Assembly (NCBI GenBank): GCA_014338405.1
Contig: JTDE01002463.1
Location: forward strand, 9,120 to 73,119
Reading direction: 5' to 3'
Origin: Paragonimus skrjabini miyazakii
Taxonomy: Eukaryota; Platyhelminthes; Trematoda; Plagiorchiida; Troglotrematidae
DNA length: 64,000 bases
A model generated the notes under the pieces. It worked only from the letters and a program-made list of their open reading frames with translations. It did not search any database and was not told the DNA's origin. This document shows positions 13,776 through 28,200 of this stretch, one piece after another. Position 1 is the stretch's first letter. Each line of letters opens with the position of its first letter. Position numbers and translations under genes: made by a program.

Positions 13776-16700
13776 TAAACGTGGATGCCTATACGATGTT
13801 TACCGAAATTCTTGCAAAATACAAATATTTTTTCCGTTCACTACATTGACATTCATTAACCGTACTGGTAAATCTCAAGTGATGTTGAAAGAATTTGCTT
13901 TAATGGTACCTGTTCTACACTAGATATAAACGAATATGGCGAAAGCTGATTTTTACGAAATACCCCCCCAAAACAGACCCTAGCAAAAGTTTACTGAAAG
14001 TATTGTTTTTCATTTCAAAATTACACTGCCAGCATATCATCCAACAATAAAATGAACAACCATAATGAGTACATTGTATAACTGAACAACCTTTACGCCT
14101 ACAGTGATAGTCTTTCTGTTTTGTTACCAAATCGATAAAGAGAATTTACCAAACACCTCCACGGCCTCAACGTCTACTAACATTCCGTACGCTAATAAGG
14201 TAATCTCCAAGTTAGATTTACACACTCAAAAAACATTACATAATCTTGCGAATTAAACCAGTGTCTCTAATGCCATTTGTGCTATTTATAACTACAACAA
14301 TTCTAACAGGCATCTTGATATATTGTCTTCATGAAATATGACACAGAAAAATGCAAGCACAGTTTAGATTGATGTTATACGAGAAAACCTGAAGAAAGAA
14401 ATGTTCAATGTGGTCAACAAAACTAGTGGAACTGAAGAGATGGAGAACCCAAAACAGTAAAACTGTAAAACTTGAGCGAGTGATACTAAAATGCATTAGA
14501 TAAATGAGATATTGAGAAAGGAAATAGCCAGAGGAATTATCATGATAATCTGAACTTAAAGAATGTTCTGCTACCACTACTACTCGTTAAGTAGTTCAGT
14601 AGTCAGATTAAGACAGATACCAGTTACAACCTCAGTGTTTACGAAGTACTATATAACCTTTATCTTTTCTCTCAATTTTTCTCTTCTTCTGTGGCTCTCT
14701 TGCTAAGTCCTTTATGAGTATCATTCTTCTAAAACCTTAGATATACTCTTTGTTCCTCATGTATAACTTGCGTGATACTACTAACTGTATGTGTTTAAGT
14801 ATGTAATAAAATCAATACATATTGTTTTTCTGTAAAACATTGGACTTGGACAATAAAGTTGGATATTAGTATGCACCTATTGTAATTTAGGATAGCAAAG
14901 TATAACTAGGTCAAACGATTTTGGCAGGCAGAATTGGAATAAAGCTACCCAAATGGAGTGCAAACAATGAGAAGACAGTAATTGAGCTGAAAGATGTTAC
15001 TAGTTGGTATACAAAATCAGTACACATATGAATGATGTTTTCTATTTTGACTAGGTTATTGACAATAATTTTTGTTCTATTAGAGAGCCTTATACAATAT
15101 AAAAGTTAACGTGATTCAATTGCGGGATAGGTCTTCTAGTCCAATAGGTCAGTAATTTTGGTTGATCGGTGGACATTCTTTTTGCGTAGTGCTCTGGGTG
15201 ATAAAAGTGAGCCCTATATTTCATACTATTCATAAGCTCACGCGGAATCTAAGAGTACTGTTACACTTGACTAACCTTCATTTCGGAAATGAAGGTATAA
15301 CTGATTTTAAAAGTGTAGTTGCTTCTGATTATAAAACTATGCCATGCCAGTATTTCCAAGTTGAGAGTCACTCTACTGTAGAAATGATCCTAAGTTCTGA
15401 GTGAACTTGTCAATTAGTATATAAGTTTAAGTTCCATAAACAGAACGGATAAACATAGACGTAAGCTAATGATATCGCGGTTGAATGACCGCCGTTTAAC
15501 TAAGATCCCTGAAGTTTCGTTCTATTTGGTGACTTTTATTTAATCCGTGACAACAGGTACACGAGATGTTGAAAAACACGCGGTCCGTCAGTTCGTTTGC
15601 ACTTGCATTAACGGTTATATTAAAAGAACACATGGATGCCTCCGTTAACGAATAACAAAATATATCTCCGAATAGCTGAGCAACTCGATGCAACAAAATG
15701 TTAGCATCGCTGACAAAAGCAGCGCAACGCACACTCCTCGACGACGAACCGTGTGCAGATAATTGGTCATATGGTGAACTCGATCAATTCATTTACTGTA
15801 TTGATAAATAACTCAAACCCGGAATGTTTAATTGTGAGTGAGGTTTTACTGATGAAGCGTTGGACATCAGTCCCATGCGCGCAAAAATCACTGACTCAGA
15901 TTGTAGCTGGCGTCTTTTACTGAACTTTTGACCGGTTATATTTTATCCGCCCAGTTGTACGCCATTTGCACCATGTTTAAATATTTGAAGTGATTGTTTT
16001 AAACAATTTGCAGCAGGGCTTAAACGCTAGCATGTCGTGAGTGCATGTGTATTGCCAAACGAACACCCACTGAATAATACCTAAGGTGAAACATATGACA
16101 AGGTTTGCACGTTTCAGGTGTATGAATAGTGATATGAAGTTGATCGTATGCGTATTATAATGTTTTCTATCCCTCTGTGTGGATTGGAGCAAAGAGAACC
16201 GAAGTTTCAAGGTAGCTCATGATTTATTTCAGTCAATTCTCAGGACATATCGCTTGAGTTCTTGTTGCAGTCGAATAGCAATAACTGTCTTCTTTATCCA
16301 TAGCTCAAGAGAGAATACAAAACTAGAATTACAACACTTCTGAAGAAGACCACCCGAGGTGGTTAAGACGTCGAGTACTGCACGTTGCTTATAACTTTAT
16401 GTCATACTCAGTCTATTTATTAATAGACATCTGTTTGTATGAGGAAAGAGAACCAAACAACGATATAAATTACCCAGCTGGTAGTCAAAATGCTGTTCTC
16501 TAGACAACTTGGATTCTCGCTGGTGACGAACAGCACAAACTTTGAAGCAGTATAGTCACACAGTGTACGCACTAGTGTGTAGCTAATCTGAAATTGCTGT
16601 CTTGGATGAAAAAGTGGACAGGGTAATTTAAATCACTCTGCCCACCCAGATCCCGCAGGCGTACTTTTGTGTAAACTACACAACCATTGCTTAGACCTGT

Positions 16701-18619
16701 TGTACTTTTACGGATCTGTTGGCAGAGTAACCACTTGCTTATGATACAGAAAACAATTTGATGTCGATGGAGGGGTTTATGTAAACACCATTCAAGTGAA
16801 AAATGTGGAATGAATGAATAACTGTCATTAATCGAGGTTCAAGTGGTTGAGAGTTACCAAGACGCTCATAGCGATGGCAAATTCAGTTGTAAATTCTGGG
16901 CCAGTTAGCACACTTTCAGTACACATATTTAGAGGTGTTGTGGATCTAAGCAGAAGGCAGTTCAAAGTTTCATGAAATGTACCTATTCAATCTCTACTAC
17001 GAACCTTACTGCGCACTTCTGTCAAAGAATATGATTTATAGCATGTCAAGGAATGAGTCATGAATAAACTTGAGGGTGAGTAGTGATCAGCTGAATATCC
17101 TCCATAGTTAACCACAGCATTCACATTCAGATAATTTTTTTACCAGTTCATTTTGAATACAAACAATGTTGTCATTTAATTGTGACATAACAATTACGTA
17201 TGGTACGCAGATTGTGACTATATTTGGTCGAAGGAGGTAATCGATAGCATACTGGTTTCAGAAAGGCATAAGTGAATGCATGAATCCTCATAAAAATACC
17301 TTCCAATTCTGAGTCCCAACTTTCATTTCCCATGAACTGGAAGAATGGTTTATATATATCTTATAGCTACAGTCGAATTTATGTGATAATAGATTTTCAT
17401 AGACAAATAAAACATGTAACACTGAAGTCTGCAGAAATCAGCGTAATATGGAAAAAGAAAAGAAAATATTATATTTCTGGACTTCGCTTTTTTCACAAAC
17501 AAGTGCAAGTATTTTCACCTGACATTTACGAATTGTTCTTTTCGTGCGCACTTCTCACTTTGCCTCCATCGCCGGAGTTGTTTCATGTAAAAAATAGTTG
17601 GAAACTAAAGCACCAAATGAAATCTGATTTCACATTCTTCAAAATAAGAAATCTGACATTATCCTCGTTTTGATTATGCGTGATTATTAAACGCGTCCTT
17701 TCCTCTGAGTGAATATCTGTCACTGTGACTTGTCTATGATTATTAGTATAAACTACTGTGTCTATCATTAAGTTGTTTGATATAGTAGCTGGCATGGTTA
17801 GACTACAAGACAAACCCCCACACCATTTTCTGCAACTTTCAAACATGAAACTGTTATTTCACAGGCCGGATTGTGTACATCAACCAAACACAGCAGTATA
17901 CCAAAATGGTTGCGGTATATGATGATTCAACCGCACACTACTGAACTGGCAGATAAAGAGACTCCTTAAATCTCCAGTTATTTTTGTTTCTACAAATAGC
18001 AAGTTAAACTGTCAGCTAAGGACGGCATCATCTGTGGGTTTCTTCAGAACGGGACTTATTAACAGTTAACGTATAGTGTGTAGTAATAAGACAGTAAATA
18101 AACCAAACCATATGGTTATCACTAGTTGTTCGTAACTTTCCCTACTAACAAGCTGTCTTCTTTGCCGTGTACTTACGACTGGATATATCGTGAATAAGCT
18201 TGAGGCGTATCCTCCCGAAGGTGAAGCTCGTACCCAACTTTGATGGGCATTTTTTGGTCAGCCCCAGATAAATCCACATGACGTATACTCATCGAAATCT
18301 TGCACCACAATTGTATCAGTGAAAGCAAACAATTACCGACTGCTCATTAGTGTGACTTATCTAGATGAATCATGAAAGTGTCAATCCTGCACATGATCCA
18401 CAACGTACACATGACATTGAACTGTAAGTGATCATGGAAACTTTGATAACATTTTTAGATGTGCCACATTTTAGGATTCTGTATTGTGAGTTTAAGAATG
18501 TGTAGGTTGAATCGAAACAGAACAAAAGTAATCGATAAAAGATGATGCGTCCAAAGATTGCTACGTTAAGCTGGCTTAATACAAATTTTCCGTGAACATT
18601 ATGAAATGTTTAAGGTTAT
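13776..18619. other. 3' flank of the FGFR gene, nothing recognised
   Basis: AT-rich sequence without motif-bearing frames. It lies immediately downstream of the FGFR stop on the minus strand and may include 3' untranslated sequence if the first AATAAA is skipped. Confidence 0.55.
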
Positions 18620-18625
18620 TTTATT
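18620..18625 (-). promoter_or_regulatory. candidate polyadenylation signal overlapping the FGFR stop
   Basis: The minus strand reads TGAATAAA, so AATAAA begins at the last base of the stop codon. I found no other AATAAA in the next few hundred bases downstream. If used, the 3' untranslated region would be only about 15-30 nt. Confidence 0.5.
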
Positions 18626-19228
18626 CAGATGTGATGTGATAATTTAGACGAATGAATTGCTAACAAGTTCAAAGTAACCAAATCCATAGTTTGCGTAACG
18701 GGTTTGTTCATGAAACAATTTGACCAACTGACCTGTGTGGGGTTGTTTGTATTTCTGGAGGTTTGAGAATACTGTCGTGAGAAATGGTTGACACCTTGGT
18801 TTTGACAATCCGATCTAAATTTCCCACCCAGATGTCCTAGCCCAAGCTCCACGTTTCGCGACAGCCCATACCTTCCAGAAGACTCTGGAACGATGTTGTT
18901 TGAACAATTTAACAAATCTTCACTGGTTTTAGACGGTTTGTTGAATGAAACCTCATTCGGCATGTTGATAGGGGTGTCGTTCATCCATTCAGGAGAAGAT
19001 TGTTTCCTAATTTCCAGATATGAAACGATCTCGCTAAACTCCGGTCTTTCATGTGACAGTTGGGACCAGCATCGCAACATGAGGTGATAAATGTCTTCAT
19101 TTGCCAAGGGAGGACACTCGTTTCGATACCCATCCTGGAGCATAGGCAGTAATCGTTCCGGTGCAATTGATGGATATGGCACGCTACCCAAGGTAAAAAT
19201 CTCCCACAACAACACACCAAACGACCAT
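18625..19228 (-). CDS. FGFR terminal exon: C-lobe and cytoplasmic tail
   Basis: This 604-bp exon has acceptor tttcatcacag; its first base completes the split valine. It encodes WSFGVLLWEIFTLG and the rest of the C-lobe, including LMLRCWSQLSHERPEFSEI with the conserved RP arginine. A hydrophilic, Asn/Ser-rich tail of about 110-120 residues follows, with no domain I recognise. A few tyrosines in the tail (e.g. in SGRYGL and SRQYSQ) could be phosphorylation sites, but that is inference. The stop codon TGA (18625-18627) shares its last base with an AATAAA signal. Confidence 0.96.
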
Positions 19229-22200
19229 CTGTGATGAAATGACACGGTATTGTGATGACAACATTATGGTATTAAAATGAATGCAATATTTTGTTTACGC
19301 TGTAATTTGTATTCAGAGTAGAAATGGTTGTTTTATTCAGGTGGAGTGTAACACATATATAGAATATACTTTTAACAAGATTTTCAACTGACTAGCTCTG
19401 AAAAACAAACCCGCAGGGTAACGTTTTTTCACGGTTATCACAGAACTGTGAAGGCACCGGTTTCGCAAACGATTTCCAATGTTGGTAAGTAGCAGGGGAT
19501 TTTGTGTTTACACTTTGAACAATACTCCTTAGTGGTCACAGCAGTCGCACTCGCACCTGCATTCCAGTCAGTCTCCTTTGAAAAGAAGCATTGGAATTGG
19601 GTTCTGCTCCAGTTAGAGGTCATCATTGGTGTATACACTTGCCATAACTGTAACTATAGAACTTTTATGAGTCAACCATGTTGACCACTGCGACGCTGAG
19701 TTCACATCAGGAACGGCTGACTCATGAACGCAGGGCTACACTCGCGTGATGCTCATACGGTTCCCTTACTACTTACCAATTATCAAAATATCGCTCAGTA
19801 CGTTGAGTGATTGTTGTGAGTCCAACTAGGGGAAAGGTTTTGTTAGTGGGATCATCTACTGGAGCTAATGGAACAGTTAATGTGTCTCCTGTCGAGGCGA
19901 TTGGGCAATCTGAACATTATTCACATGAGTAGATGTGACCGAGTCTTCACCCAGTCATTCTCAATGTGAATTCAAAGGCACAGTGTTCAAGACGGTGGCC
20001 TAATTAAAATGTGACGGGAATTATATTGCCCCCGCCGAGGCAAGGATATACACTACTGATGAGCTGTAGTGAGAGCAGAACTCCAATACGGTGCTTCTTT
20101 TTGAAGGGGGCTGACTGAAAAGCGTTTAGAAATGCGACAGCTACATTCGATTTTGGCCACTATTCGTCTTGCTTTAGTTCTCATTTTCAAAATGTGTCTC
20201 CATTGCATAGGAAGCATCTATGATAGGATGGAACATTAGTGAGTGAATCTGGCGAAACGAATGTTAGAGAGCTGGGCGCTCACTGTAAAAGATTGACAGA
20301 TTTATTTGACATCTGTCAAGTTAATTTCTCCTCAGCCTTCCAAATTTCAGCAGCATGACCATTAAGGAAAGCTAACAAACAGGTAGTTTTCCACCTTTAG
20401 ACATCAGGTTCTGGTTGGTATTTAATAGAATTTGTGTTGCCCAAAGCGCAGAAGGGTAACGTCTTCAGAGACGAAAAAGACGGCTAAAACACCGATAGCA
20501 ACTGCTAGGATATCTGAAATTCCGTCGTACGAGTGAATCAAGAGTGTGTGAACGTGGTCTGGAGCTTTCCATGAACAACAGATATAGCGAACGGGTGTAA
20601 TTGTTTAATATAACAACGAAAAGAGGAAAACTGGTAACTGTTGATGGTATATCGTGTTGAGTGTTTTATGCCATAAGACACTAGCCAAAAGTGTGGTAAA
20701 CCTTAACGGAATGATGTGAAGTACACAATATTGAGGATAAACAAGGCAGCCAATATGTATACTGTATGGATTTTTCTGTACGAATACCTGCTTTTCTACA
20801 CATTGTGCAGCATGTGGACAAAAAATGGGCGGAAGTTGTATTCAATGCTATATTACACAACAGTTAACAATAGGTTGTGTGCATTCATTTCCCTTGATCG
20901 ACCGACTGTCTAGTGACCCAAGATTTTTTTGCTCCACGTTGACGTAATAATCAGTTCAGATGAAGTCCGCGTACTTTACTGGTCTTGTTCTCACTCTACA
21001 ACTAAGGTGACTCGTCATAACCTTGATTGTCAAACCAAGAATGTTCTGGTGACCTTTGGTCAGTATGTACTTGGTTAGTAACGAAATCGAAAGTTAGATT
21101 CCGGGATGGACGAGTAATGATAAGGCGTTATATTATGAACACACTTTAACAAAAATCCCGTTATTCTGGAGTTCAAGTAAAAACTGACTTTACTGTCCAC
21201 ATTTACATTACATATTAATGATTGTGTGGCTTGATCCATCGATAGACACAGCCAGCCACGAAGAGCTGGAAGGAGGTTGGTTGGTATAAACCAATTACTC
21301 CACATAGCTGGGCGCGGCGTTTTTAGTCAGAGAGGTTCTTTCGCTAGCTCCTTGGAAAAATACATTAGATTGAGGCTTTGTTTTTACTAGACCTTGTCAG
21401 CAGTACATAGCCTTACAATGGCCGGGAGCTGACAACCGGTCACGTTTTCATGAAGCAATCATTTTGGTGACTACACCACCAACCCCGCATTAGGCACGAT
21501 CAGATTTTCGTGCATGTACTCTCCAACATATTAACCTATGTGTAATGTTGAAATTGTCCGATCAGCTCTATAGGAAATGCTGTAATTTCCATGACATATT
21601 TGATGGTCGTGAAAATAAAATTTCTGAGCTAGAAACGGATAGTAAGATACGAAGTTATTCCGGTTGAAGTGAAAAAAGTTCACAGTGAGCTATCACTCAA
21701 GGGTTACAATCATTTTGTTTGGAATTACAACAAAAGGTAGTCACAGTGATCGAAAAAAACTTCCGAGATAAACTTAACTTAATTAAAAGGAAAACAAAAC
21801 TATTAACTACAATCACTAATTTGTGTTCACTTTCAACGAAAGTTGCTTGAGTAGAATTCGTAGGTGTTCGAATTCTTGGAGGAGGGTGTATTTGCCATAA
21901 CCGGCTCCGAATGTATCTGTGCAGTCCTAAATACACATCCAGGCTTCATTCTTATTTCTAGTTTCTGCAATCATCGGATGCACACTGCCCCGAGATAATC
22001 GATACTTAGGGTCACAAATTAGTGAATATCAATAGCGTGGAGGCAAATAGGCAGTTGGGGAATGTTAACGCTAGATTCGGAGTTGAAATGCTAACAAGGA
22101 TGGTGTAGCTTCGACGAATTACAGACGATTACTTTTGTTCACAGCTGACAAAGAGAACATTGTGCCACGGCAAAATACTGCCACTCCGTATTGAATGAGA

Positions 22201-25200
22201 TCATTTGATGCCCTCGACTAAATCACGTGTATTAACATCTTTCTTGGTCGGCTTACTTATCACATGTGAACCAGTTGAATACACTTGGGGAGTTTCAGAA
22301 GTTGAAATTCGGCAACTTGATTTACTACCCAGATATCAAGCTTGTAAGGCTGTATTGTAAGCGTAGAATGAAGTGCAGATCTTTTTTGTTATACATCCGA
22401 GTGAAGGCCTGTGACGAATGGTTGGAGAATTGGTCGTCGCAGATAATGGAAGTCAGAATTAGCTAATGCAAATGGGCGATTCTGAGCAGAATTACTAAAA
22501 CATAATTTTTGACTACTGCAAGTTTCGCGAGTAGTATGACGACGGAGCGCCTACCCATAAACTGGATTCTCTGAATGTCGGAGGGGGAAGGCAGCACAAT
22601 GTTCACGTGCACCCTTGTGCATCAGAGGTGTGAACCTAACTATTGTTAAATTTATTCTACGCACAACGTCTTCTTTATTAGCAGGGTGACCCCCAACTTC
22701 TTTGTTTTTACATCGCCTGATTAAATTATTTGCGCTACTGTTTTTCAGTGACAACTGCTAACCATCGGTTTCCGTGCACAAACTCCACCTAGTTGTACGT
22801 TGAGTGCTTCTGCTGGTTTTACAATTAATATATACAGAACCAGTCTAATTCGAGTAAAATTTTAGTAGTCTGTCCTCTTCTACCTGAATCAATAGGTTCA
22901 CAACTGCCTAGATAGTCTGCGTATAGCCGAAGATAACTGCAAATTACATGCAAACCAAATCAATGGATTTGTTTATGACAATTGCGGTGATTGTTTTCAT
23001 TTTGGAAAAGTAATGACCGTGAAGCATAATTACATGTTGGTGATAAGCTGGAAATCACAGGACAGTGTATATAACCTAGTGTATATGAATATATATACAC
23101 ATAGTCATTGAATAGGACTAGTGAAAATTAAACTCACACGTCACTTTTTGTTGTGTAAATTCTGTCAAACAGAGATTCTGGAGCCATCCATTTGATTGGC
23201 AAACGGCCCTGTAACATCGGTGGATTGGGAATATAGAAGACATTTTTTTTACTAAATTCGTAAATAGCCGAGCATTTTGTTTGAAAAATAATACTTAAAT
23301 CTACAGACCCTTAATTTGAATGATCATTTCTCCAACTATTGTTCACCAGAGATAAAAGGAATTAACATCGGTAGACCTCGACTGGGATTGTTTGGTTGTT
23401 GATTCTTATATCAACTAGACGCAGATTAATATGCGCATTTTCATTTATTCTGTTTACGTTGCGTCACCCAGACTCTTGTTTTCGAGTATTATTTAATTCG
23501 ACCGCAATTACAAATTTTTTAACATTTATTATAGTTTTCATATCTGTTCAATGTGTGTTAGCTATAACGAATTCATTTTAGTAACAGATGAGATAGGAAA
23601 GTAATCTCTGTGTAGAGGACATCTCAAAATTTGACGTTGATCTTCCTTAAACATGTCAAAGTAGACTGCTCCAGATACGTAGAGAATTAATTACGAACAG
23701 TGATGGACATTAAATGTATCTTCACAATAAAAATTCTTACTTTATTTTGCTCATTTTTAATAAAGGCTCCACAGCTTCTCTAACTTGGATAACACTGACA
23801 ACATATTTTATGACTTCTTGTCAGTTATTTTTAACTTATAAAGTTTTCCTGGTAATGTTCAACATCTTCAAACTAGATGGTTTGAGATAGAGTCGGAACA
23901 TTTTGTGGAGACCTACGTCGACGGGCATCCTAGCCGAAGCGGATCAGACAACTTAAACTTTGTGCCGTTGACGTATGACTGCACCTTCCAACATGAGTTC
24001 TTTTACCCCATCTAGGTGAAAAATCTCGGTTATGTCATTCTAATAGGTCCTGACTATCGTGACCTGGTGATTATCACTAACTCGGTTGGGTTAAGAAATC
24101 TGACGAGCTCTAATGAGAGCGAAACTCGAATCTAGTGCTTCTTTTCGAAAGGGTTCGACTGGAAAGTCTATGGGAATGCGACAGCTGCGATCAACTGTGG
24201 GTGTTGTTCAACTTGAAATCTGTAGCGCCTGAACAGTGCTGGAAGCCTATTTGAGACCGCGGCTTGTACTTTTCCCCATGATGCAGCGTTGTAATCTGTT
24301 TGGATTGGATACCCTTGTAGATATAGAGTCAATCATTGAAATCCTATGTTAATTTCAGCGTCACGATCAAGCTATCCGGGATGTTCAACAATGCTTTTAG
24401 GGCATGTTAGTCGTTCTGACTGGCCAATTCTGGAGGGTCTATGGGAATGCAACAGCTATGATCAATTGTAAGTGGTGTTCAATTTATATGACAAGGTACA
24501 CTTATTTTGAAACGCGTTGAATATTACCAGATTGATTCAAACTGCAGCTATTTTTTATTAAATTCATCTAAATGATCTGATGTATTAATGGAACCATTAT
24601 GAAGCGGAAATATTTTAAAGTTTCGTGGTGTTGGTAAACCTGCTTCAGATCAAAAAAGATAGCTTCGTATTTTAAAAATTGTGCCACTGATGTAGACTTA
24701 AAACAAGCAGCTGTTGTATTATTCAGTCATAAGGATAAATCTCTACATAATTACAGAGGAAAACTCAACCCTTACAGTAACAGTATCTTTTTGACGGAGT
24801 TATTTTTACTAAGTTTTGGTGATGTAGCGGTTTTGGTGTTGTGGAAAAAAAACTAATCATGAATAATCTGGGTTTTGACCGGATTCAAACCATCAATAGA
24901 AATGGTGTAGATTGGTAACTGAATACAAATGTGACACTTATGAGCTTCCAATAATGCCTCGTAGATGAAATGTTAAAGCGCCTATAGCTACCACGAGTAC
25001 ACCCGAAGCTACGTTTTTCACAACTGCTTTCTTCTAACATTAAATTTGAATAAAATTTTAATTCAAAAAGCAACTTGTTAGATAAAGCGTATTCGTGGTC
25101 CATCTTGAATGTTTCAAGTAAAGGGCGGTTAAAGTACAAAATGATTGAATTTTCGTTCCTCTACCTGGGTCAATACCTATACAAACACCTTGCGAACGGT

Positions 25201-28200
25201 TTCTGAAAACAAGAAAACAGACATACTGAAAAATAATACTGAAATGGCAGATATATGGGAACCTCGCTCAAAAGATCAAAATGTAACTGATCTCAATGTT
25301 CATTCAAACAAACTCAATTACATCTCTGGTGACTTTAAATGTAACGCACCGACAAATCGTCGTGTGCAACGCATCGGTCTACTAGTCACTGGAATTTTGC
25401 ATCTCATTTGTTCATCCATAGTTTATATAAGCAAACTTTCGCACTCACCTGATCGGAAATAATTTTAACTCAAATTCGTTGCACATCTCCGTGAAAGAAC
25501 ACCCAAACCAAAACAATTCACACCACTATTCATCACGTAAAATTGTTGATAACACAACATTTGAGGAATACCAGTGTAACTACTCAAAGGTTTAATAAGT
25601 AGTGATTTGTTTGTGCAAAGTTGTTAAACAAATTTAAACACGATAGCGCTGCTTAGGAAGTTGAGGAGTTTTGTTCACCGACAACTTCATTCCATGAAAC
25701 TTACTGCAATTAGAAAATGCGAACGAAGAATGAGTTTACGTACAAGAGCTACGAGCTCTTCTCGTATGCTAAGTAGCTTAGAAAACGAAACACGTATTAA
25801 CAAACTATACGCCTAACAACTTCCCAACTTTTCAGAAATTTACACATATAAGCAGACAACACAAAAAACTCACAGTGCTAGTTTTCTTGTAATAGTCCGA
25901 TACTGAACGTGTTAACCCAAAGTCGGCGATTTTCACCACAAACCTTTCGCCTATGAGAATGTTTCTTGCTGCCAAGTCTCGATGAACCACCTAGGAGACG
26001 AAGTCGATATGGAGGGTATAATCAGGCCAATTTTTCATATAACAAGCAAAGTGCCTACCCACATATTCAGACTCCACCACTGACAATCAATGATGTGTAT
26101 ATATCAATAGATGATACAATAAGTAGTTTAAGAGAAGTCATATTATACATATATGTACGTATGTGCAGATTAGATGTACGGTATCTATTATTGTCTCGAA
26201 TTGACAAGATGGCGACCATCCAATGCATGACCAGTGTTTCCGGAAATTTAAACAGACTATTGAAATGGCTGCATTTGCCGTTCACTTGAACAACTGAAAA
26301 ATCAGGATTTAGAGTAGTGAGAGATGACCTTCACTCACATCCGATCAAAGACTTGGAATTCCGATAAAGTCTTCTGCTAATCCATATCTAATGAGAGTAT
26401 AATACTCTAGTTTCGCTTTCGTCCAAGCTCATCTGTTTTGCTTTTCCTTCCTGGGGAGGGAGCTGAATACCGGTCTTAATATATGTGATGCAAACTAACT
26501 GAGTACTATTTTGCACGTCTTATAAGGGACATTGAAGAATCGTAACTTCTAAATGTACACTCACGATCTTAATGCCTGCTCGTCTCTGAAAACCGAACAG
26601 TAACAAATTTGAAAACTCCGGTAGATGAGCGTACAATCGGGGATGTCTAGTCAAACTATATTCACCGATCAATTTGAAGCCGTTTTGTACTGTAATTGAT
26701 TGACATCAAAAACTTGCATGTGGGTTACAATGAATATAGTCTGGTTGCTGCTCTATAGGTCACGCCTGCGAAGTGATTATAAGGTTTTGAGACATGTTCA
26801 AGTTGAGTATTACATATGTTCTGCTGATTACCAAATAGTAAGCTTATGATTATCGAGTCCATTATTACCTAAGAGTAAGCACAAAACAAATGGTCACATT
26901 TTAGAGAATGAGAAATAGGTCGTCGATAATTTCAATCGGACTATACTAGTCTGGGTGAGACATTTGTGAGGTCTTGACGAATTACTGCAGAACCTGGTTT
27001 ATTACATTCCTACCAATAGAATGACTGCATGTGTGAACGCAAGGAAAAAACCATTCATACCTCCCTGCTTTACATCGATATTGATATTCAACGACTGATT
27101 TTATGAAACCCAACGGTTGTTGAGGCAAGAGGCTAAAGTTGACGTATGAAAGATTGAAAAAAATGAACCAAAAAGTGTCTGTACTTTCGTTTTATCGTTA
27201 TTTTTAACTAGCGGATCACCCTCCTGGTAGCTTCAGTTGAAAAATGCTCTCACCCACCCCCATGAGTCAGTTTAGTTAAAAACTTCCACCAAACAAAAAG
27301 GCAGTTGCGGTCATCAGTAACTAGGCTTAGTTGACCATTAAGCTAAACCACATGCCTTGTTGTAGACTGTCAACTTTTCCGACAAACAAGTAGACACAAG
27401 CTAACAAATTTACTCCGATTCAAGAGAGTGTATCCAAACGGACAACTGTCAATTGAACACGTCCTTGGGATATGCTGATACTAAAGAACACATCACTCAA
27501 GGAACAGCCGTATACAGTCATTCATTTGTTTGCGCACCATATGAACCTTAAATATCCGCATCGAGACCGACTTTCACTTGCTGATAATTATACAGAATAA
27601 CACCACATAAATGTCAACGTTAGTCGTTGTCAAACTCACGCTTAAAATGAATCGGGGGAGTCGTGTGCTGAACGTTGATTCACAGAATTCGTTTACCAGG
27701 AAGGCAATCTTGTCTAAAGAATTGCAACACACCTTGATACTTTATCGGTAAAATGAACGCTTCTGATGTTGTGTGCAGTTTACGCGTGAGGCAAGTGATG
27801 TTCATCTTACCCAAAAACAACACGTACTTTGGCTTGAGCGTATTCAGTCTTTGTAATTGTCCACACATAAACTGTGAAGGACATAGCATTGAACAGGGCC
27901 ACATTATTTTAATGTTCATATACAAGTCGAGGACTCACTTCTAATGATTTCCATCTGACTGAATAGCGATTAGACTGAACACTACCAACAGCCACCAAAC
28001 TGTTAGCCTAATAGCTGTGTTAAACCAAGTCGACTATCTTCTTTCAAATAGAGCAAAATTGACATCGGTGTTTGGAATTATAACTCATGACTGAAAGACT
28101 CAATAAAGCAAGTTAATAGATCTAAAACAGGTCAGTTTGTACGGACGGGTTCGTAGGTATTGGTATCAGGTAGCAACTTGACAGCCACTTCATGCACTTG

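Larger units (their letters stand above)
19229..23137 (-). other. FGFR intron with SINE-like pair
   Basis: A 3.9-kb phase-2 intron with gt-ag ends. It contains SINE-like copies C and D; the rest is unremarkable. Confidence 0.85.
23209..25873 (-). other. FGFR intron with two SINE-like fragments
   Basis: A 2.7-kb phase-0 intron holding copies F1 and F2. An open frame at 25145-25462 (plus strand) has one hydrophobic segment but no recognised family. Confidence 0.85.
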
